Below the pieces are notes generated by a model. The model saw only the letters and a program-made list of their open reading frames with translations. It was not told where the DNA came from and ran no database searches. The translations under genes and the position numbers were made by a program. A DNA stretch of 64,000 nt from positions 2,485,001-2,549,000 of the forward strand of contig PYIU01000005.1 in the NCBI GenBank assembly GCA_003415625.1. Direction: 5' to 3'. Every line of letters begins with the position of its first letter. The stretch's first letter is position 1. Below are positions 48,921 through 58,951 of the stretch, one piece after another. This DNA comes from Aquanectria penicillioides. Taxonomy: Eukaryota > Ascomycota > Sordariomycetes > Hypocreales > Nectriaceae.

Positions 48921-49844
48921 TTACCGGCCGCCCCTGCTGAAGCCTCCACGTCCTCGTCCACCGCCGAAGCCGCTGCCACCGCGCGAGAAGCCGCCGCCGC
49001 CGCCGCCGCGAGGGCCACCGCGACCACCACCGAAGCCACCTCGGCCACCACCTCGCGAGAAACCGCCGCCGCCGCGAGGACCGCCACGGCCACCGCCGAA
49101 ACCACCTCGTCCACCACGGCCGCCGCCGCGGGGGCCGCCGCGACCACCACCGGCACGCTTGAGCTTGGGAGCACCTGGCGGGGGCTTAGGCTTGGGCAGG
49201 AACTTGTCGAGGGGCAGGAGCTTCTCGGATCCAATGTAGAACTTGTCGCCCTCTTTGAAGGAGGTGGCCTGGATGCCCTCGGTGGGCTTGATGGTGAAGA
49301 AGACCTGGTTGATGGGGCCGAGGACCTCGTCGACCTTGCCGACGGCGGTCTTGTTCTCGAGGAAGATCTGGGCGTTGAAGTGAGGGACCTTGGGGTTGAT
49401 GGACTCGCAGACCATCTCACCCTCGCAGGCGTGCATGAACTTGCCCATCTCTGCAGAGGACATGGCGTTAGCGGTTGTTGCTTTTGCGTAGAAACTCTGC
49501 CCGCCGCGAGCAAGAGGGAGAGAAGATAGTATCGGTGAACTTACCAAGAATCTGGGCAGGAGGGCCCATGTCTCGCTGCTGGAAACCTCCACGACCTGGA
49601 ACACGCAAATGTCGAATCAGCAAACCAATCCCTCGATATACCTCTCACCAGGACCGCGCCCGAGCCAATTGCTGCTCAAATGCCCCAAGGCACATTGGGA
49701 CATCCCGCAGCAAGGCTCTTGTTGCCACCAGAAAGGAGGTGGAAGGGAAGGGGGGGGGGGGGGGGAGAAAAAAAAAAACCTACCACCACCTCGACCGCCA
49801 AAGCCAGAGCCACCACGGCCACGAGAACCACCTCGGAAAGACAT
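48921..49844 (-). CDS. GAR1: H/ACA ribonucleoprotein subunit Gar1
   Basis: Three exons on the minus strand: 49844-49784, 49595-49545, 49450-48921, giving 213 residues. Introns are 188 and 94 bp. An N-terminal RGG patch ([20 protein letters not shown]) leads to the Gar1/Naf1 core: [20 protein letters not shown] then [19 protein letters not shown], and [19 protein letters not shown]. The C-terminal 80 residues are a long RGG/GGRGG-rich tail. Gar1 is a core protein of H/ACA snoRNPs in the nucleolus. It supports pseudouridylation of rRNA, and probably also association with other H/ACA RNPs. Intron 1 on the coding strand starts with a T run and then a C run (16 G on the plus strand at 49750-49765). 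Antisense frames over the RGG repeats are artefacts. Confidence 0.95.
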
Positions 49845-51225
49845 TGTTGCTTAGCGGCGCTTTGCTATTGTTCGAGAATTGAACAAGAGATTATCCAGCC
49901 GTGCGATGTTATTTCTCGCCTAGTTGCTGCGGCTGCTTCGAGCGTCGCGTGATGTGCTGGGTATGTTCGCTTTGCGGCAAGGTGAGGCTCCGAGTCGATC
50001 GTCGAACGAACTTTTTTGTGTGAAATTTTCGGAGGCTTGGTTTGCGAAGGTCGAGGTGAGCTTCTACTGGCTCCGATTGGTGGGTGGGCTGGGGCGGAAA
50101 AACTATTCGGCGAGCGTTGGGATACTGGCGGGGTGCTTTGCTGCTTGGCTACTTCGGTGGCTGGAAGTTTTGGAGTGGGGTGGGTGGTGGGATCAAAATC
50201 ATAAATTTACTGTGCATACCACTGCCAAATGGTGGCTTCCCTGTTACAGGCGGTCCTCCATCTGCTGTTCACAAGGTGCTTCGCCTTGTCCGAATATTTT
50301 GCACTGCACGAGTAATTAGACCTGGACTTGCTGGGTATCTCATCATTCAGTTCGCATTAGTGCTGTCGCTGTCACTAAACGTTCCCTGCAAATTTCTCAA
50401 ACAAAATGTGCAGTGATAGTGATAGTGATCGTGGCAGCAAGCCGAGGTTCCATCACTATCATGATAATAGCATTTACTCTTCACAGGCATTAAATGTAAT
50501 GAGGTTGAAATAAATTCATATATGATGAAGTGGAGATGTCTTTGAAACTCCATCTTCAATTACCGGTATGTTTGCCGACACAGCGGAGTTCACCAAGGAA
50601 TCTCACCAACTCCAGCCACACCTTACAACTACGTCAGTTGTCTGTAGAAGACTACCGTAAATGTGCTGCAAATAATCCAGGCAATTCCATTTCTAACTTG
50701 TTACACTAAATAGATAATGTGGGCGGCGCCGAGGCAGCCGCTTTTAAAGGTGCAGCTCGGTTCGGAATATGAATACGACTGTGGTACAAGAGTAGTGTTC
50801 CTTCCCGGCTCCCTGTTCTACATACTATAGATTATTGGAGCAGATATGAGGCTGACATTACTTGAGAGGTGGTACTCGCAATTATTTCCCCCTCGCGGAT
50901 GGAATTGCACGCCACAATAGGCACAGCCGTGTCCCTTGCATTTTGCTTCCTTGCGGCTAGCTGCGCGAACTTTGCTAAATACGTTTAGCTCTAATTTCCC
51001 GGTGTTGCATGGTCGAATTGGAGAGAAAGGGTTGGATTGGAAGAAAGAAAATCAAGACGAAGCAGATGCCTCTCTCAAGGCCTTAACCAGAGGACTGTGT
51101 CAAGGGTATCCGCCACTTCCAAGACGTAAATATCTATCATTTGTGGCCATATTATTTTAATCGCCATTTCCTCCCCTCGGGTTCTTCTCACCGTACACCG
51201 ATGTCCTGGCAGGTTACGCATTGGT
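49845..51225. other. intergenic
   Basis: About 1.4 kb. The part next to 49844 should be the Gar1 promoter. The part next to 51226 should be the 3' flank of the small secreted protein gene. No gene is supported. Confidence 0.5.
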
Positions 51226-51834
51226 TCAATAGATTTGAATGCCTTTGAGCTCAATCCTGTGGGCTGTACCATCGATGCAATCATTGGTAAAGTCGTAGTC
51301 TGGTCGAACAACATTGAGGTGACCGCCGCAGAGCCAAAATTCGGCCTGTTCGTTGCAAAACTTGCAAGTAAAGTTCAGGCTGTCGTCGAGGTTACAGGTC
51401 ATCTTCAACCCTCGGTTTGAATAGGATGTGTCTTCGTCGGTGACAAGGACAAAGGAGGTCAAGCCTTCGGCGGTAGTGTAAAAGGCCCGTTCATTGTTTG
51501 CGGGGCCAGAGAGTGCAATGACGGACCCGTCTGTTCCACTCAACCCAAACGTAACGGCTGAGCCGACCGAACTTTGGAAATCAATGTAGAATGCTGTGGG
51601 GTCGTCTTTGACTGCGATATTATAGGCATAAATGTCGTCGCCGAGCAATCCTTGCGAGCTACTAGCGACGAGGATGATGGGCGTGATATCTGAAGGGTTA
51701 TAGATGGATTTGTGCTGTTTCAGAGTGTTAGTTGAAGAATGTCTGATGGGATTGGTGGCGACCCTTACCCTACAGGGAATGGCAACGACGGCTGTAGCGG
51801 CAACCAATAACGACACAGCGGCGCTGAACTTCAT
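51226..51834 (-). CDS. small secreted cysteine-containing protein, unknown function
   Basis: Two exons on the minus strand: 51834-51769 and 51714-51226, giving 184 residues. Residues 1-18 (MKFSAAVSLLVAATAVVA) are a clear signal peptide with probable cleavage at AVVA|IPCR. The 54-bp intron has a GTAAGG donor, a perfect ACTAAC branch site and a CAG acceptor. It is a multiple of three with no stop, so retention would add 18 residues. The mature protein has six Cys, most clustered near the C-terminus (TCNLDDSLNFTCKFCNEQ, LCGG, DCI), and one N-glycosylation site (NFT). No family is recognised. Size, Cys content and secretion fit an effector-like or extracellular protein, which is inference only. 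Confidence 0.8.
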   Translation of the reverse strand: MKFSAAVSLLVAATAVVAIPCRVRVATNPIRHSSTNTLKQHKSIYNPSDITPIILVASSSQGLLGDDIYAYNIAVKDDPTAFYIDFQSSVGSAVTFGLSGTDGSVIALSGPANNERAFYTTAEGLTSFVLVTDEDTSYSNRGLKMTCNLDDSLNFTCKFCNEQAEFWLCGGHLNVVRPDYDFTNDCIDGTAHRIELKGIQIY

Positions 51835-52009
51835 GATGGACAAAAACAAAGTGATATTTAGCTTCCAGAGCCACGGTATGTTTGCCTTTAATTTTAAGGA
51901 GTGTGGTGATGCACAAGAAGATAGTGCGACAGAAAGAGAGGGGGAGGGGGGAGAATAACACGACAACGATCAACAAACCAAGTGGACAGGGTGAGGACAA
52001 CCGTCGGGG

Positions 52010-52017
52010 TTATATAT
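52010..52017 (-). promoter_or_regulatory. TATA box of the small secreted protein gene
   Basis: TTATATAT on the plus strand reads ATATATAA on the minus strand, about 175 bp before the ATG at 51834. It is the only strong TATA-like element in that flank. Confidence 0.5.
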
Positions 52018-52677
52018 GGAAAATGCAGGCAAAGAGTGAATATCCACTGGCTTCACACGGCGGACCCCGAATTCAGCACTAATGCTTTAAGTCCTCGATA
52101 TCTGGAAGACTAGAGACTAGACGTGCTCGTTTGGCTAGCTAACAGCCCAGTTCAGAAAAGCCGTTGGCATGGTCATGGAATCCAACCGTATCAGGCAATC
52201 AAAATAGGCATCTCTAGACCTTAATCGGGCTTTGAGCCAAGCCTAAATTTGTCTAAAAATGAAAGAAAGGGGGTGGAGGGGCAAACTGTCAACCTCTAAC
52301 GGTGGTCTAGATGCAGCTGTCACGACGAGTTTGACGTCTGTCACAGTAGATCTGCCGGAGCCAGTGGCGTTAAGCTACTTAACTGACAGTGAAAAAAAGG
52401 ATGTGAAACGAGCCAGCTTGTTTCGAAACAGAGCTCACTCGCCACAGTGCAAGAGGCACCAAGGTTGGCAAGGGGCGGCGTGCTAAGCAGAGCGAAACAG
52501 CGCGATATGGATGACGGGGCTGCTTTAGCACCTACGTTGTCGAGTCAGTTTCTCAACTATGTGCACTTACACTCATACACAAGGCCTGTCACACGGTCTG
52601 CAGCCTTTGGACGATGGCGCGCTTCCAGCGCAGTTCTGCTGAACGAAAAATGAATGCGGACCAAGGGAAGGGAAAAA

Positions 52678-52713
52678 GAAGAAGAAGAAGAAGAAGAAGA
52701 AGAAGAAGAAGAA
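52678..52713. repeat. (GAA)n microsatellite
   Basis: About 12 tandem GAA/AGA units. Open frames across it give poly-Glu or poly-Ser/Phe artefacts. Confidence 0.9.
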
Positions 52714-54171
52714 AATAATAGTAATGACAACGACAGCGAAAATAACCAAGCCTCTGAGTCCGCGACAGGCGACGAATGGGACTTTGGCACGAGGGCGTTG
52801 TATGGCTCCCCATGTATCTTGCTTTCTGAGCCTGGGCACCCGATACGGTGCTTATTCGCGTGGCGGGGTGAGCATTGCCAAGAGATCGGACAGGTGTTTG
52901 GAGCACTAAGCCGTTTCCGAACTTCACCCAGTGCAGACGAAAAAAAAAAAAAGACAGACGGCCGACTCTCTCATCTCCTCGGAATTGGTCACACTGTTGG
53001 CATAGCATAGCATCGCAGCGAGAATGAGGGAGAAAAAGAAAGGTCGGTGTGTGACTTCAATAAAAAAAAAGAAATTGAAAAAAAAAAGAAAAAAAAGGAA
53101 AAAAAAAAAAAGGCGCCATGTCTGTTGGCACCTTCGAGCCGAGTCAAACAAGGAGGCCTTCATTTTCTGTTATTGCAGGTTCGTCGCACAAGCACAAGCC
53201 CGCTCGCGTCCGCGTATCGGCTGCGTTGTGGTCAAGCCCTGGCACATGCATACATCGCACATACGAAGTACGGCCGTATTTGTACCCACTACACACTCCG
53301 GCATCGATTCCCCGAGGTGTTCATTTTTGGGGCCGCCTCTTGGGCAGGAAATGCCAATCCACGTTCGGTGCTGTACTGCACTTGCACTGTACCTGCTGGA
53401 CTGTGCTTGTACTGTGCATTGCCGTTACCCAAGGAGGGCGTTCTCTACAACGCAGACTTGCAGCGGCGACCTCCCCTCCGGGCCCTCCCCTCCAACCCCC
53501 CCCCACGCACATCGTCCAACAGGTCACACACTCGGTCGCGCAACGAGGAACACGTCTGAGCCCGGCTGCCGCCCGTCTGCAGCCTATCCGCGTTACTTGA
53601 AATTAAGGTTGCTTCTTTTGGTTACAATCGCTTGGAGCTGGAAAGCCGCCAAGCGCAACCCCCTGTACTGCATCAGGCGACGCCGTCCTCGTCCCCGGGC
53701 GGAGACAGGCCTCATGCACCGCTAGATGGGGACGGCTGGCCTGGTCCAGCTGAGGAAAAAGAAAGCTGTAAACATGATGCATCTGAAACAGCAGCGCTTC
53801 GGCGTGCGTGCCGGGTCCCTGCTTGAGAGGCATGTCGACGCTGGCATACACAGTATCTCGCAATGTGGCACGCCCAAATCACTCATCTCATGCATGCAAC
53901 TGCAAGCATGCCAAGGAGTTACAACCTCGTGTCCCGGTCCTCCCTGCCACACTTTTTTTTCTCTCTCTCTTTCTTCTTGTCTTTACACCGACGAGACGTA
54001 TTTTTACCGGAAGAGATCCCGTTTTCCTTGACTCCCCACATACACCACTCGGGCTCGCTGTCTCTCGCTGGTAACGGTCTGATGCTGCTTGGGCATCACA
54101 GCTCCAAAACAGCCATCACACTCGTTCAACCCTCACGCCAGTCGCCGGCGTGTGTTAACTAACCCGTCGCC

Positions 54172-55643
54172 ATGTTAGTCCGATACGTCTCCGCAGCCGC
54201 CCTGCCGCTGGCGCTCTTCTTCGGCACGTATTTCCGGCTGGCCATCACCCTGGAGGGGATCATGCGCTCATGCCTATTCTAGGAGTCGCTCAGGCGATTG
54301 AATGCACCAATGTCACCATTGCAGACGCAGACGATGCTACGGAGATCCGAAATGGCTGCCCGGTCATCAGCGGATCACTAGGCTTCGCCCGGAATGTCAA
54401 CGTGACTATCAATCTTGATGGTGTTCAGGAAATCCAGGGCGACATCACTCACTCTGGCTGCGAAGAGGGCTGGGAAGACTGCCCGATTCCGCCTGCATTT
54501 TCCATTTCCAGCTCTACGCTCACAAAAGTCGGTGGTGCCATTAGCTTTTGGTACTTCCAAGGTCTGGAGGAGCTCCGATTCCCCAACCTCACAGTGGTCC
54601 AGGGCTCTGTGTCATTAAAGCGACTGAATCAACTGAAGCAACTAGACATCACAAAGCTCTCGCATTTGGGATATTTCATAATCGAAGCCCAAAACCTCAC
54701 CACCATTCAGCATGAAGGCCTCCAGGGTTTCACCGGCGAAAACAAGTACGGCAGCGTCACATTTTCCGCTGCCGCCGTTTCGTCCGTTGACAGCTTCTTC
54801 AGCTACCCCATCAGCGCCAATGGCAGCGCTGAACAGTCCCGAGTCACAATCTCCAACGAATATCTCCCCAATGTCAGGCACATTAATTTTGGCTGGTCCA
54901 AGGTTCCGGAACTTTGGGTTTCCGGAAACGACATGAACGTGACGCTGGGCACATCAAGGACATCCTCCATGGACATTGGTGCTATTGTCCTCAAGGGCAA
55001 CATCACCAAGTTTGGTCGCGACCAGGCAGTCAAAAACTTGACCGTTGGGAGTTTTTCCATGGAGTCAGACAATGTCATAAAGAGCATCGAACTCCCATTC
55101 GATCAGTTGTCAACACTCAGAGTTGCTACCAGCGATAGCGTGCAAAGCATTACACTGCCCAAGGACGCGCTGGACTGGGAAAACTTTGACTTGGAAATAT
55201 CTTCTTGTGACAGCCTGAATTTGAGTTCCCAGTATCTGAACAATGAGCAGATTTGGTACTGGCCCGAGAAGAGCATTGCCAGGATCTCCATCTCCGGCGT
55301 CAACGTAACTAATGGTTTTTTGTGAGTCTTGTCTCAACTCGCTACACATATCCTGACTTCTTGATCGTATACTGATGGTTCGACATGTAGTGATACCTTC
55401 ATGGGGTACCACGCAAACGGGAACAACACCCAAAAAGTTCTGGAAGAGTTTACTATAAGCCCCAACCCATCCCAATCGGTGGCTTTCAATTGCACACCCT
55501 TTGACGAGTTGCGGACCCGAGGTGTCTTGCCTGATGATTATAACTGCTCGAATGTTACGACATCCATGGGCAGTTCTGTTCTGGTTTCCAGTGTATGGCA
55601 CTACGTGCTGGTATTGGGGGTAATGACTTTCTATCTTATTTAA
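54172..55643 (+). CDS. Ecm33-like GPI-anchored cell-wall protein (receptor L domains)
   Basis: Three exons: 54172-54223, 54283-55321, 55391-55643, giving 447 residues. The signal peptide MLVRYVSAAALPLALFFGVA can only be joined in frame to the mature protein (AIECTNVTIADADDATEIRN) by a GC-AG intron, donor G|GCACGT at 54224 and acceptor TTCTAG ending 54282. The GT two bases further gives the wrong phase. The mature part has the beta-helical receptor-L type repeats of Ecm33/Sps2 proteins (CPVISGSLGF, LEELRFPNLTVVQGSVSLKR) and many N-glycosylation sites. The C-terminus has a Ser-rich omega region and a hydrophobic tail (VWHYVLVLGVMTFYLI), a GPI-attachment signal. The second intron (69 bp) has a GTGAGT donor. 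Ecm33 proteins are needed for wall integrity at the plasma membrane and wall surface. Confidence 0.87.
54224..54282 (+). other. probable GC-AG intron
   Basis: A 59-bp intron with a GCACGT donor and TTCTAG acceptor, inferred because no GT donor in exon 1 downstream of the signal sequence restores the frame. No strong CTRAY branch site is visible. Confidence 0.55.
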
Positions 55644-55789
55644 TATACCACGAGACGCCGAAGCGGCTTGAGCCGCCAAGTATTTTATACCAGCCCATAT
55701 TCTTTCTTTTTCATGCGATTTTTGTAGCCGTCGTTGATCTGCACTCACCGATGCTTTTTGAAGTGGCCTCTGTATTCTTGTCAATGGAC

Positions 55790-55795
55790 TATAAG
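55790..55795 (+). promoter_or_regulatory. TATA-like element of 5S rRNA gene 2
   Basis: TATAAG at -29 relative to the 5S start at 55819, the same hexamer and spacing as at 27593-27598. Confidence 0.7.
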
Positions 55796-55818
55796 TCGAT
55801 TGGCCTTGTGTCCCTGTC

Positions 55819-55937
55819 ACATACGACCATACCCATTAGAGAACTCGGGATCCCGTCCGCTCTCCCATAGATAAACTGATGAGGGGCGGATTAGTAGTTG
55901 GGTCGGTGATGACCAGCGAATCCCCGCTGTTGTATGT
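55819..55937 (+). rRNA. 5S ribosomal RNA
   Basis: A 119-nt copy nearly identical to the one at 27622. I see C to T differences in CCCATTAG and in GGTGATGACC. A T run follows directly and a TATAAG element lies at -29. It points toward, and is tail-to-tail with, the copy at 56342-56460. Confidence 0.92.
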
Positions 55938-55949
55938 TTTTTTTGGTGT

Positions 55950-56290
55950 TTTATTTGAATAACTATTTTGCCTGCGGCTACAGTAGATAGAAGATAGTTA
56001 GGGACTCTTTATTTAACTTGCACTTATACTATTAAGGTAAGAAATATCTCTTTTATTTTAATAAGGTTAAGAAGTAAATGTATAAATATATTTATAATTT
56101 AGTTAATATTAGCATTATATATAATAAAGGAGAATTGTTAAATAGTTTTAAACTCTAAAGATAAATTAAAATATAATTAACTACTTTTATCTAACTTATA
56201 AAAAGAAGCACCTCCAATATTAAAAAGATACTAGCAATCTTACAATACAGATAAATACTAGGTAAAAGCTAATTGATCATAATTGAGGCA
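55950..56290. other. AT-rich island between convergent 5S copies
   Basis: About 340 bp dominated by TA, TTA and AAT with almost no CG, strongly unlike the surrounding DNA. No frame is open. The composition is what repeat-induced point mutation leaves behind, so this may be the remnant of a transposon. No terminal repeats are recognisable. Confidence 0.7.
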
Positions 56291-56341
56291 TGAAGCAGAT
56301 ATAAAAGAGGTAGGCATGAGAAGGCAAAAAGGACGCAAAAA

Positions 56342-56460
56342 ACATACAACAGCGGGGATTCGCTGGTCGTCACCGACCCAACTACTAATCCGCCCCTCAT
56401 CAGTTTATCTATGGGAGAGCGGACGGGATCCCGAGTTCTCTAATGGGTATGGTCGTATGT
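56342..56460 (-). rRNA. 5S ribosomal RNA (possibly impaired promoter)
   Basis: A full-length 119-nt copy on the minus strand. It shares the CCCATTAG variant with the copy at 55819 but keeps GGTGACGACC. A run of six T (minus strand) follows for termination. At -29 the sequence is CATAAC instead of TATAAG, so the upstream element is altered and expression may be weak or absent. Confidence 0.88.
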
Positions 56461-57030
56461 GCTGGTGCGAGGAATAATTGGCGGTTATGGCTGTCTGGTG
56501 GGTGTTGCCCGCCTGCCACCCACGACAAAGAGAACATTGAGTGAAATGAGAAGAAAACAAAAGTATTCGTGTTGTTTCCAAGTATGTAATATATAGTCTC
56601 AATGAAAATTGCACTCCCTTACGGCAACATCTTGAACATTGGATGTAAGTGTACTTCCCATGCCGTATCAATACTTGTACTGCGCGTTCGTTTCACATGG
56701 AGTATGGAGAGTGGAACTAGGTTCCTACGCAAAGCTTGCTGGTGGGACTTTTGATGTGGTACGCCATCAGGGTATCAAGAAGCTGTTATCGTTTTGGTCA
56801 CAAGCCATCATAGGAAGCCAATCTCGTAGCCTTATCGAGCCCGTGTTTTCCAGGCACGGTGCGTGACACGTGGTATCCAAATGCGAAATTCGAACCGTCA
56901 ATAGTCCACAAAGGTTGCTATATTAACCTTCGATCCCGTAGGAAATAATACTCTTTAGAGATGTACGACCTTCCTTGACTGCCATATAGAATAACTCTCG
57001 GCTCCATCTGGTGTCACCCTTTATCTCTGC
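56461..57030. other. intergenic, nothing recognised
   Basis: About 570 bp between the third 5S copy and the pseudogene. Stops are frequent in all frames and no feature is supported. Confidence 0.5.
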
Positions 57031-58510
57031 AGCGTACTACCACTCCTTCAAGCGCCGCAGAATGAGACAATTGCAAACCAGAGACATCTTGGCTGGGCTT
57101 CTCTTACGTCTGTGTGTTGGGAATGGCAGCACGTTTTAGAAAAGGGAAATTTCCACAAGATAAAACTGCAATTACCCTGTCTCGACGATTTCGAACATGT
57201 GGTTTCGCCTCAAAGGAGAATGCTTATTCACCACGTCTATCTCGATGTTGAATTATCACGATCTACTTCCTCATGTTGCCTAAAGCGACATTTGTCGTTA
57301 GTGAGGATCAGCTCTGTCGTCAGTGATGCGACATGGAAGCCATTTTCCATTCTCAGCACTTGGGGCCCGGCGAATAACTTGACACTGGAGACCAATGTGT
57401 ATTCTCCTAGTGACTCTGAGCATTGGCCCAAGAACTTGTGCTTATCCCTCGATAATATCGAGCATGACAAGGCCGCAATGCCGGATACGTGCAGCATGGT
57501 TGGATCCACGGTCGACAAGTTGGCGCTCCTCCAAGATCAGCCATAGTACGACTCTTCCGACCCATCGACTTAGTGTTCCATGAAGCGCTACCTCGAGTTG
57601 AAGCTGTCACTTGCCTCGTTGTCCGTCGACAACTCTGGCGTTGCATTTCTCCAGGGTCGTTGGACCGATTGCTCACCAGACTTGATCGTCTAGAGAGCAT
57701 ATCCTGGGAGCCATGGGCACCACATGGCGCTTCAGGCAGAGAATTTTATGATAGAGGTTCGCGCCACCCATGCAGCAGGAACTACTCTTCCCGCTATGTT
57801 GAAAACGTCTTAGTTGGTCACCGCTAATACTCAGAGAGAGCCTTGCTTTTTCCATGCAATATTATCTTCTTGACACAGTCAACAGATGAGTAGTGTTCGA
57901 GGACTCCTAGACATTCTATGATTCGTTTCCAAAGCGGCAAGCCCATGTATGCTGGTACAATTTGGTTGATCCTAGAGAAGGCCTCGGCGCGGCCTTCGCA
58001 TCCAAAAGTCGTAACTTACAACGTCTCCTTCATGGTCAACACTGAAAAAAACTCTTTCGACAGTGTCAGTCGACGTGGAACTGGCTAAATTTGCAATCTG
58101 TGGCGCTGATATCGCAGCTCCTGCAGGATAATTGGGAAAAGGGCGAGTAGGTCAATGCTTTGCTATCCTGAGCCAGGGTTGTTGTATAAAATATACTCAA
58201 GATAAATACTTTCGTTCTTTGGAATGGTGGAAAGACATATGCATGCGCGTTCATATATTGTATCGACGGGGACAGCGCCTCCGTCACTTGGCGCGGAGCG
58301 TGGCATCTAGATTCAAACCCTATCTATGGTGGTCAAGTCATGGCAACTCGCTGCCTCAAAGTTGTCTTTTTCCGAACTTCAGGTAAAGCAGGAATGTATC
58401 CGAGGGGCCATATGATCTCCAGGGGATGCAATCTATCATCTGGAACCGCCCTGCTAAGTCATTGATCCTGCATCACTTTGGCCGATCCGGAGGGAAGAGT
58501 GCACCATAGC
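57031..58510 (+). pseudogene. decayed DUF6546 / F-box-like gene
   Basis: Family-like blocks occur in the right order on the plus strand but in changing frames. They are: HLGWASLTSVCWEWQHVLEK and CLDDFEHVVSPQRR (about 57087-57220); FSILSTWGPANNLTLE and SPSDSEHWPKNL (about 57345-57440); then, after a frame change, HGWIHGRQVGAPPRSAI, LPRVEAVTCLVVRRQL and LTRLDRLESISWEPW (57490-57715); AFASKSRNLQRL (about 57990) and WNWLNLQSVALISQLLQ (about 58075) in other frames; and FVLWNGGKTYACAFIYC with VTWRGAWHLD (about 58207-58310). The last block HLEPPC*VIDPASLW (about 58435-58480) is broken by TAA. At least five frame changes plus stops show that it is dead. These blocks fit the large Hypocreales family annotated DUF6546 (F-box-like N-terminus), recognised from memory of the family. 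Function is unknown. Confidence 0.75.
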
Positions 58511-58951
58511 GCAGTAATATGTTTTCGGTTGTGATTGGCGAGGAAATTTTGAGGGTGGTTGTGGATGAGATGGGAAACGTATGGCATGGAGGGGGTTGAA
58601 TGGTCTCTATAGAAGCATTGAAGGCTGTGGGGGCAGTTCCGAATCACTGAACATCACTTGCTGGAGACTAATCTCGATGCATTTTGGAATCTCAAGAGAC
58701 CACCCATGACTAGGAAACTAATAGGAAAAAAAAGGAAACCATATCCAAGTGGTCCATGGTGAAGGATATGTGAAACATAAGACTGTCTTTGTAAACGAAC
58801 GCCCTCCCCTTACTTCAGGGGGTTTCCCACCAACCCTGGTTTTGAACCAACCTTTCTCCAGAATATATACAGCGAAACAGAGAAACAAAGCAATAAGGGT
58901 GCATCGTGAAATTAAATATTCAAGAAAGAAACCAACCGGCTGATGGAATCC
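58511..58951. other. intergenic
   Basis: About 440 bp between the pseudogene and the stop of the Slm-like gene, expected to hold the latter's 3' UTR. Nothing else is seen. Confidence 0.5.

Larger units (their letters stand above)
51835..54171. other. intergenic with GAA and A-rich tracts
   Basis: About 2.3 kb between divergent genes. A (GAA)n tract lies at 52678-52713 and an A-rich, G-interrupted tract at 53060-53112. Neither encodes a supportable protein. TCTC-rich DNA near 53960-53985 precedes the Ecm33-like gene. Confidence 0.5.

Noticed and set aside
48684..49529. Ala/Thr-rich and Pro-rich frames on the plus strand
   Set aside because: They are antisense readings of the RGG repeats of Gar1.
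54172..54282. Short 36-codon gene MLVRYV... ending at TAG
   Set aside because: It is better explained as the signal-peptide exon of the Ecm33-like gene read into its first intron.
56283..56477. Small open frame over the third 5S copy, also seen at 27620-27910
   Set aside because: The repeated peptide is a fortuitous translation of the antisense strand of 5S rRNA.
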